A DNA stretch of 64,000 bases from the NCBI RefSeq assembly GCF_029674545.1, contig NZ_CP121354.1:1612001-1676000 (forward strand), read 5' to 3'. Shown piece by piece: positions 58,548 through 64,000 of this stretch (position 1 is its first letter; every line of letters starts with the position of its first letter). The notes under the pieces were generated by a model. The model ran no database searches and had not been told where the DNA came from. It saw nothing but the letters and a program-made list of their open reading frames with translations. The stretch comes from Mesorhizobium sp. WSM4904. Its GTDB lineage: Bacteria > Pseudomonadota > Alphaproteobacteria > Rhizobiales > Rhizobiaceae. The translations under genes were made by a program, and so were the position numbers.

Positions 58548-59696
58548 TCAGGGGAGCCGGTTTGCCTTCTGCAGCGCCTGCTTGGTCTGATCGTCGTCGA
58601 GGCCTTGCAGGAAATCGTCCATCTCAGGGTCGATCAGCCCGGCGCGGCGGGCGACGATATACCAGGCGCCGGCCAGGATCAGATCCGGGTCGGTACCGAT
58701 GCCGCCCATGTAGAGCTTGGCGAGGCGGTTCTGGGCTGCGACGTTGCCGCCCTCGGCCGCGCGCTTCATCCAGGCAAAGCCCGACTTCAGGTCGCGCTCG
58801 CCGCCGCGCCCCTGGATCATCCAGGCGGCGAGATCAAGTTGCGCGGTGTCGTAGTTCTGCCGGGCGGCCCGAGCCAAAAGGATGCGTGCCTTCGCGTCGT
58901 CGCGCGGTTTGCCGCCGGCGCCGTTGGCGTAGATTTGCGCCATCGCATATTCGGCGTCGGCAAGGCCGGTGCTGGCGGCGCGCTCATAATAGACGGCGGC
59001 CTTGGCGATGCCGGCATCGCCCGGATCCTGCTGGATGAGCAATTGCGCGAAGTTGAACTGCGCCAGGCGGTTGCCTGCTTCGGCGGCGGCCTGCATCAGC
59101 GCATAGGCTTCCTTGACGTCCTTCTTCACATAGCGGCCGTCGAGAAGCATCAGCGCATATTGGAACTGTGCCTCCGGCACGCCCTGCTCGGCGGCAAGCC
59201 CATACCATTTCGCGGCTTCGGCGTCGTTGAGCGGCACGCCCAGCCCGCGCGACAGGATTTCGGCGACCAGCGTCTGGGCGGCGGGGTCGCCGTTCTTGGC
59301 CCGGACCATGGCGAGGTTGTACGCGGTCTTGTAGAGCCCGCGCTGGAAGGCGCCGTAGGCGGCATCCGGCGGCTTGGCGCCGAAGCGATCGGGATTGACG
59401 CTGTCGGCCGACGGCGGTTGAAGCGTCGCCGGCTGCGGCAGCGGCGTTTCGATCGGCTTGCCAATATGGGTCGTATTCGGCGCGCTTGTATCGGGCACGC
59501 CTGTGTCAGGGGCGCCCGCATTGGGAGCACCTGCACTGGGAGCGCTTGTATTCGGCGCGCCCGTGTCCGGTTTGCTTGTCTGCGGCGTGCTCGTGTCCGG
59601 TCTGGGCTGCGGCACCGGCACGGTCTCGGCGCCTGCCGCCGCCTGGACCGTCAGCGCGGCAGCCAAAGCCGCGAAGGGAAGCCGGGACCAGCGCAC
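58548..59696 (-). CDS. Secreted Sel1-like repeat protein with Pro/Thr-rich linker
   Basis: A 382-residue protein with a signal peptide (WSRLPFAALAAALTVQAAAGAE). A low-complexity linker (about 25-75) made of near-repeats such as GAPNTSAPSAGAPNAGAPD follows, then about six Sel1/TPR-like repeats (about 105-350; AAKWYGLAAEQGVPEAQFQYALMLLDG). Sel1 repeats bind partner proteins, often in envelope processes. GTG 59696 is chosen because it lies 1 base after the upstream gene's stop and begins the signal peptide. The longer frame overlaps that gene. Confidence 0.87.
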   Translation of the reverse strand: MRWSRLPFAALAAALTVQAAAGAETVPVPQPRPDTSTPQTSKPDTGAPNTSAPSAGAPNAGAPDTGVPDTSAPNTTHIGKPIETPLPQPATLQPPSADSVNPDRFGAKPPDAAYGAFQRGLYKTAYNLAMVRAKNGDPAAQTLVAEILSRGLGVPLNDAEAAKWYGLAAEQGVPEAQFQYALMLLDGRYVKKDVKEAYALMQAAAEAGNRLAQFNFAQLLIQQDPGDAGIAKAAVYYERAASTGLADAEYAMAQIYANGAGGKPRDDAKARILLARAARQNYDTAQLDLAAWMIQGRGGERDLKSGFAWMKRAAEGGNVAAQNRLAKLYMGGIGTDPDLILAGAWYIVARRAGLIDPEMDDFLQGLDDDQTKQALQKANRLP

Positions 59697-59697
59697 G

Positions 59698-60345
59698 TCA
59701 ATCCGCGAAGCGCGGCGCGGTTTCGTCGAGCAGCGCGTTGGCGGCGGCGACCGCCGCGCGCGGATCGAGCCCATCGGCAAAGACGGCGCTGGAGAGCGCC
59801 ACGAACTCGGCCCCGGTGGCCGCTACCGTTTCCACCGAGGCGAGCTCGGACCCCGCCATCACGATGCAGGGGATCTGGATCATCTGCGCCCACCATTCGC
59901 CGAGCGAGAGGTTGCGCGGATGCGGCTCCGGCTTGTTGTCATAACCGAAACGGCCGAAGAACATGTAGTCGGGCCGCTCCTCGCCGAGCTCCAGCGCCTC
60001 GTCGCGGGTCTTGGCGCCGCCGGCGCCGACCATCATCTTGTCCGCCAACCGCTCGATCGTCTCGGCGAGCTCCCGGCGGTTTGTCTCGACATGGATGCCG
60101 TCGGCGTGAACGCGGCCGGCGATGCGGCTGTCGCCGGCGATGATGACGGCGATGCCGGCACCTTGCGCGACCGGCACGATCTTCTCGGCGAAGGCCTGGA
60201 AGGTGGCATCGTCCATGCCATTGTCGGGCAGGATCAGCGAGGCGATATCGCCGCCGTCGAAGGCCGCGCAGACGTGCTCGGCCGTCGCGAGCGGCGGCGC
60301 GATCAGCACGATACGGCAGCGGTTGGGCGGCGTTGCTTCATTCAT
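59698..60345 (-). CDS. Thiamine-phosphate-synthase-like protein lacking the usual motifs
   Basis: A 215-residue (beta/alpha)8 protein that aligns with ThiE in order (RIVLIAPPLATAEHV; AVIIAGDSRIAGRVHADGIHVE; VETVAATGAEFVALSSAVF). ThiE normally has GVHLGQxD, the GxS(T/V)H loop and a GPIFPT-type phosphate loop. Here these places read DGIHVETNRRE, VGAGGAKTRDE and FFGRFGYDNKP. It is therefore doubtful that it makes thiamine phosphate. It is coupled to the Sel1-repeat gene (1-base gap), and no thi genes are near. ATG 60345 avoids an unsupported 21-codon extension. Confidence 0.75.
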   Translation of the reverse strand: MNEATPPNRCRIVLIAPPLATAEHVCAAFDGGDIASLILPDNGMDDATFQAFAEKIVPVAQGAGIAVIIAGDSRIAGRVHADGIHVETNRRELAETIERLADKMMVGAGGAKTRDEALELGEERPDYMFFGRFGYDNKPEPHPRNLSLGEWWAQMIQIPCIVMAGSELASVETVAATGAEFVALSSAVFADGLDPRAAVAAANALLDETAPRFAD

Positions 60346-60639
60346 CGGTCTTCGATCCCGGTTTTCGCCTATGCCGGGCGAAGATGGTTGCATTGCGGCA
60401 TAGAACAAAGCGCCAGGCTTGAACAGGAGGCGCGCAAAGATAGCCGCCGAAATGCGTCAACGCGGCAAAGGCTCGCGCCAATTTTCGGGACCGGTGGACG
60501 GGCTGCCGACGATCTCGGCCCACTGCAGGCAGGACACCCACTGTTTCAGATGTAACCGAATTTCTCGGTCGCGAAATCACCCTGCAACGACGCTCTTCGA
60601 CGATGTGCGTGTCATCGAACCAATTTGCAGGAGATGATC

Positions 60640-61692
60640 ATGGAAACGACAATCCGTGAAAAGCGCGAAGCGATCGCGACGGAGCTTCCTTCCGCTGTCC
60701 CGCTGATGGCGCTTTCGACCGGCTTTTGGGCCTTCAAGACTCTGGCCGCCGCGCACGAGTTGGACCTTTTCAGCCGCCTTGCGGGCGGCGCCGGCATCAC
60801 GGTCTCCGGACTGGCGGAAGCGCTCGGTCTCAACCCACGCCCGGCCGAGATGCTGTTGACCGGCTGCGCTGCACTCGGGCTTCTGGAGAAAACGGACGGC
60901 CGTTATCGCAATACGCCCTTGAGCGAAGCCTATCTCGTGCGCGGGAAGCCGTATTACTTCGGCGGCTTCGTGCAGATGGCCGACAAGCGGCTCTACGAGG
61001 GCTGGGGCAAACTTGCCGAAGCGCTGCGCACGAACCGACCAACCACGTGGGACCCGGCAGTGCAATCTTCGGCTTTCGAGGGCGAGGATCCGACGATGCT
61101 GGCGACCTTCTGGGAGGCGATGCATTCGCTTTCCACGATGACCGCGCGCAAGCTCGGCGAGGCCGTGGATCTCGGTCATTTTCGCCGCCTCCTGGACATT
61201 GGCGGAGGATCGGGCGCGTATGACATCGAGCTTTGCAAACAGTACCAGGCGCTGCGCGCAACCGTGTTCGACTTGCCGCATGTGGCCGCAATCGCGGCGG
61301 GAAAGATCGCCGAGGCCGGCTTGCCCGACCGCATCGAGACCGTAGGCGGCAGCTTCTTCGAGCAGCTTCCGAAGGATCACGACGTGCATCTCCTGTCGAT
61401 GATCCTGCACGATTGGGACGAGGCGAAGAACCGCGCCTTGCTGCGCCGATCCTTCGAGGCTTTGCCGAGCGGCGGCGCAGTCGTCATCAGCGAGCTTCTC
61501 GTCAATGACGAAAAGACCGGGCCGGCTCCGGCCGCGCTCATGAGCCTCAACATGCTGATCGAGACGGAAGGGCGAAACTACACGCCGGCGGAATATTCGG
61601 CGTGGCTCGAGGAAGCCGGATTCCGGAACATCGAGACGGTCTGGTTCGACGCGCCCGCCGCGAACGGCGCCGTGATCGGCCGCAAGCCGTAA
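60640..61692 (+). CDS. SAM-dependent O-methyltransferase (AdoMet_MTase_2 type)
   Basis: A 350-residue methyltransferase with an N-terminal dimerisation winged helix (LSTGFWAFKTLAAAHELDLFSRLAGGAGITVSGLAEALGL). The C-terminal Rossmann domain has FRRLLDIGGGSGAYDIELCK for SAM, ATVFDLPHV, and the catalytic-His region SMILHDWDEAKNRALLRRS. The family includes plant-type and hydroxyneurosporene O-methyltransferases, and the substrate is unknown. CAGGAG lies 6 bases before ATG 60640, which is preferred to ATG 60634. A cytochrome c gene follows after 91 bases. Confidence 0.9.
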   Translation: METTIREKREAIATELPSAVPLMALSTGFWAFKTLAAAHELDLFSRLAGGAGITVSGLAEALGLNPRPAEMLLTGCAALGLLEKTDGRYRNTPLSEAYLVRGKPYYFGGFVQMADKRLYEGWGKLAEALRTNRPTTWDPAVQSSAFEGEDPTMLATFWEAMHSLSTMTARKLGEAVDLGHFRRLLDIGGGSGAYDIELCKQYQALRATVFDLPHVAAIAAGKIAEAGLPDRIETVGGSFFEQLPKDHDVHLLSMILHDWDEAKNRALLRRSFEALPSGGAVVISELLVNDEKTGPAPAALMSLNMLIETEGRNYTPAEYSAWLEEAGFRNIETVWFDAPAANGAVIGRKP

Positions 61693-61701
61693 GGTGCAAA
61701 T

Positions 61702-61730
61702 TTGACAGGCGCCCTGCAGCTCAAATGTAA
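61702..61730 (+). promoter_or_regulatory. Candidate promoter of the cytochrome c gene
   Basis: TTGACA (61702-61707) is followed after 17 bases by ATGTAA (61725-61730), 53 bases before the chosen start. The -35 is consensus and the -10 is weak. GACGATGTGCG just downstream (61737-61747) also occurs before the methyltransferase gene at 60599-60609. Confidence 0.4.
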
Positions 61731-61783
61731 CACTTGGACGATGTGCGAGGTCGGACAAACCGACGAGAGACATGGAGGATGTG

Positions 61784-62311
61784 ATGTTTCGAGTGTCAAT
61801 TCGTCTTGCATTCTTGACCGCGCTGGCAGCCGACCTGTCACCGCTCACGGCCGTGGCCGACGATGCACAGGTCGAGCGCGGCAAGTATCTCGTCACAATG
61901 AGCGGGTGTAACGATTGTCATACGCCCGGGTACTTCCTTGGAAAGCCCGACATGTCGCGCTTTCTCGGCGGCTCGGATGTGGGCTTTGAGATTCCTGGTC
62001 TCGGGGTCTTTGTCGGCCCCAACATCACGCCCGATGAGGAAACCGGCATCGGCAGCTGGAAGGCGGAGGAGATCGTCGCCGCACTTCAAACCGGAGTACG
62101 CCCGGACGGCCGCAGACTGGCGCCGATCATGCCTTGGCATGCTTTTGCGCATTTGACGGAAAATGATGCCATGGCGATCAGAGCATTCCTTCAGAGCTTG
62201 AAGCCGGTCAAAAATAAGGTGCCTGGCCCGTTCGCGCCCGGGGAAAAAGTGTCGAGTTTCATGTTGCGGATCATGCCGCCAGGTGAGACCGCTGCTGGGG
62301 TGCCGAAGTAG
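61784..62311 (+). CDS. Secreted mono-heme cytochrome c
   Basis: A 175-residue periplasmic cytochrome c. A signal peptide (about 1-25, ending TAVA) is followed by the heme site Cys42-x-x-Cys45-His46 (SGCNDCHTPG). A candidate axial methionine lies in APIMPWHAFAHLTENDAMAIRAFLQSLK, a segment seen in cytochrome subunits of alcohol and aldehyde dehydrogenases. GGAGG lies 5 bases before ATG 61784, which is preferred to ATG 61772. No dehydrogenase partner is adjacent. Confidence 0.9.
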   Translation: MFRVSIRLAFLTALAADLSPLTAVADDAQVERGKYLVTMSGCNDCHTPGYFLGKPDMSRFLGGSDVGFEIPGLGVFVGPNITPDEETGIGSWKAEEIVAALQTGVRPDGRRLAPIMPWHAFAHLTENDAMAIRAFLQSLKPVKNKVPGPFAPGEKVSSFMLRIMPPGETAAGVPK

Positions 62312-62414
62312 ATCCGGTCATATCAGACCGAAATTTGGTGCATAGGAGCTGAAACGGCAGATGTTCCTGCTGGTTCAGGCCCGGCGATGAGAGGTCGGCA
62401 TCGCCTGTGGTGCG

Positions 62415-62873
62415 TCAAAGATCCAGCTTGTAGCCGATGTGGCTCGCCTTGAAGCCGAGCCGCTCGTAGAAGCGATGGGCGTCGAGCCGGCTCTTGTTGG
62501 TCGTCAGCTGGACGACCCTGCAGCCGCGTTCGCGGCATTTCTCGATCGCCCATTCCAGCAGGCGCTGCCCGAGCCTTTCGCCGCGTCGGTTCGCCGAGAC
62601 GCGCACCGCCTCGATCTGGCCGCGCCAGGCGCCCTGCGACGACAACCCGGCGAGAAAGCTGATCTGCAGCGTGCCGACGACATCGGCGCCGTCCGTCATC
62701 ACCGCGAGCAGCTGGTTCGGGTCGCTGTCGACCGCCGCGAAGGCGTCCAGATAGGCTTGCGCCAAGGGCATGCCGGTGTCCTCGCGGGCGCGGCCAAGCA
62801 TGTCATCGGCAAGCAAGGCGACGATCGCCGGGAGATCGGCTTGCTGCGCGCGGCGGATCTGGACTTCGTTCAT
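62415..62873 (-). CDS. GNAT-family N-acetyltransferase
   Basis: A 152-residue GNAT enzyme: MNEVQIRRAQQADLPAIVALLADD at the start, acetyl-CoA loop VSANRRGERLGQRLLEWAIEKCRERG, and C-terminal LDAHRFYERLGFKASHIGYKLDL. Proteins ending in this way are often annotated as amino-acid or peptide acetyltransferases, but the substrate is not known. ATG 62873 gives the conserved start. It is divergent from the TSUP permease gene, with 189 bases between. Confidence 0.9.
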   Translation of the reverse strand: MNEVQIRRAQQADLPAIVALLADDMLGRAREDTGMPLAQAYLDAFAAVDSDPNQLLAVMTDGADVVGTLQISFLAGLSSQGAWRGQIEAVRVSANRRGERLGQRLLEWAIEKCRERGCRVVQLTTNKSRLDAHRFYERLGFKASHIGYKLDL

Positions 62874-63062
62874 CGTCAAACCTCGTGCTGGGCCGGCGAC
62901 CTTATGCATGGCTCGAGCTTCCCGCAAACCGGAAGGACTGGTTACGGACAGTTGATCGCGCCGATCGGCTGCCGCGGGGCGCATCGGCTATCGCGATCTC
63001 CCGCATTGTGGTCTATTGCGGTCTCCCGCCATCTTCCAGCCGCCCTCGTCTCCGGTCATCCC

Positions 63063-63833
63063 ATGTCAGGCCTGCTCAGCGATCCCTGGTTCTATGCCGC
63101 CGCCATTCCGGCAGTCATCCTCGTCGGCCTGTCGAAGGGCGGCTTCGGCGGCGCCGTGGGTTTCGTCGGCGTGCCTTTGATGGCGTTGACCATGCCGCCG
63201 GTGCAGGCCGCGGCCATCCTATTGCCGATCCTTTGCCTGATGGACGCCGTCTCGGTATGGACATGGTGGGGCGTCTACGACCGCAAGATGCTGGTCGACA
63301 TGATGCCGGGCGCCGTCATCGGCATCGGCGTCGGCTGGCTGACGGCGGCCCTGGTCACCGAGGAGATGGTGCGGCTGATCGTCGGCGCTGTCGCGCTGAT
63401 CTTCGTCCTGCGCTGGCTCTATCTGCAGTTCCGCCACGGCGCCGGTCACGCGGCCGAGCCGAACCGGATCGCCGCGGCCTTCTGGGGCACCGTCGCCGGC
63501 TTCACCAGCTTCGTCGCTCATGTCGGCGGTCCGCCCTTCCAGGTCTATGCGCTGCCGATTCGGCTCGATCCGAAGGTGTTGTCGGGGACGGCGGCGATCT
63601 TCTTCGCCGCCACCAACGCGCTGAAGCTCATCCCTTATTTCGCGCTCGGCCAGTTCGACAGCACCAACCTCATCGCCTCTTTTGTGCTGATGCCGCTGGC
63701 GCCGCTCTCGACGGTCGCCGGTGCCTGGCTGGTGCGCCGCATGCGCCCCGAGGTGTTTTATCCGTTCACCTATGCGACGGTGGCCGTGGTGGCGGTCAAG
63801 CTGCTCTGGGACGGTATCGCCGGCCTGATGTGA
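63063..63833 (+). CDS. TSUP-family permease (TauE/SafE)
   Basis: A 256-residue membrane protein with about eight helices of the sulfite exporter TauE/SafE family. Motifs are VILVGLSKGGFGGAVGFVGVPLMAL in the first half and GTVAGFTSFVAHVGGPPFQVYAL in the second, the repeated GG(x)GG(x)P pattern of TSUP carriers. Substrates in the family are organosulfonates, sulfite or sulfur anions, and this one is not assignable. ATG 63063 sits directly before the first helix, and the long upstream frame is antisense to the GNAT gene. Confidence 0.9.
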   Translation: MSGLLSDPWFYAAAIPAVILVGLSKGGFGGAVGFVGVPLMALTMPPVQAAAILLPILCLMDAVSVWTWWGVYDRKMLVDMMPGAVIGIGVGWLTAALVTEEMVRLIVGAVALIFVLRWLYLQFRHGAGHAAEPNRIAAAFWGTVAGFTSFVAHVGGPPFQVYALPIRLDPKVLSGTAAIFFAATNALKLIPYFALGQFDSTNLIASFVLMPLAPLSTVAGAWLVRRMRPEVFYPFTYATVAVVAVKLLWDGIAGLM

Positions 63834-63874
63834 GATGGACGGGGCGGCTGATCAGCCGCTCCGCCAAAGCCGTC

Positions 63875-64000
63875 TCAAGCGGCGCTCGGTACCAATTGGC
63901 GGCTGCCGCCAAGGGCGAGCGCCGCGCCGGCCGCTACCACCACCGCCATGCCGGCGAGGATGCCGATGTCGTGGAGCGTAGGCTTCAGCACCATGTCGGC
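63875..64000 (-). CDS. C-terminal end of a membrane protein (partial; possible MFS transporter)
   Basis: The minus-strand frame is open from the window edge to a TGA at 63875-63877. It encodes 41 residues: ADMVLKPTLHDIGILAGMAVVV, then AAGAALALGGSRQLVPSAA. One hydrophobic helix followed by a short polar end fits the last helix of a multi-pass transporter converging on the TSUP gene. A perfect palindrome (GCGGCTGATCAGCCGC, 63844-63859) lies between the two stops. The family is a guess. Confidence 0.5.
   Translation of the reverse strand, partial: ADMVLKPTLHDIGILAGMAVVVAAGAALALGGSRQLVPSAA

Overview
The window reads as one contiguous chromosomal segment of a high-GC alphaproteobacterium of the order Rhizobiales, most likely Mesorhizobium or a close relative. 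That placement is an inference from three things: rhizobial-type proteins (a 1152-residue pyruvate carboxylase, a GapR/DUF2312 protein, and a DUF6867 protein beside the liv genes); conserved gene order (proA-nadD-rsfS-rlmH-envC-ctpA-rppH); and many long intergenic palindromes of the kind that litter rhizobial genomes. No rRNA, tRNA, CRISPR array or intact insertion sequence was found.

Layout. 1-10.8 kb: a housekeeping block (proA partial, nadD, rsfS, rlmH, envC-like, ctpA, divergent polysaccharide deacetylase, rppH). It is interrupted by an MFS transporter plus an MscS channel, and by a ParDE-like toxin-antitoxin module whose operator covers its own -35 box. 11-19 kb: D-alanine catabolism (alanine racemase, dadA), a LysR regulator divergent from mmsA, a 103-bp tandem array in the mmsA 3' region, and two paralogous small secreted proteins. 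19-23 kb: a hydroxyproline catabolic cluster (GntR repressor, deaminase, FAD dehydrogenase, epimerase) with a clear promoter/operator. 23-25 kb: a LysR regulator, an orphan ectoine-synthase-like gene and a decayed haloacid dehalogenase.

25-35 kb: a complete branched-chain amino acid ABC transporter (livH, livM, livG, livF, DUF6867, livK), where LivG carries an unusual histone-H1-like tail, followed by pyruvate carboxylase and GapR. 35-40 kb: an ArsC-like phosphatase, msrB, and a MoxR ATPase / GNAT / VWA group. 40.3-43.3 kb: a probable 6S RNA, then 5-formyltetrahydrofolate cyclo-ligase, a YmdB-type phosphoesterase and TerC. 43.5-48.3 kb: an ArsR-controlled SRPBCC/VOC/SRPBCC operon, yebC, a SelW-like protein, a TetR/DUF1772 pair and rpmE. 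48.5-52.6 kb: an ABC exporter, a VapBC module and an M32 carboxypeptidase. 52.7-64 kb: DUF1304, a MotA/MotB-like pair, a hemolysin III family protein, suhB, efp, a Sel1-repeat protein, a ThiE-like protein lacking the usual motifs, an O-methyltransferase, a cytochrome c, a GNAT enzyme, a TSUP permease and the end of a probable transporter.

The genes are mostly central metabolism, nutrient uptake and envelope functions, with small accessory insertions. No large defence island or mobile element was found. The most unusual signals are the mmsA 3' tandem array, the H1-like tail on LivG, the embedded-operator toxin-antitoxin module, the ThiE-like protein without ThiE motifs, and the orphan EctC beside a frameshifted dehalogenase.
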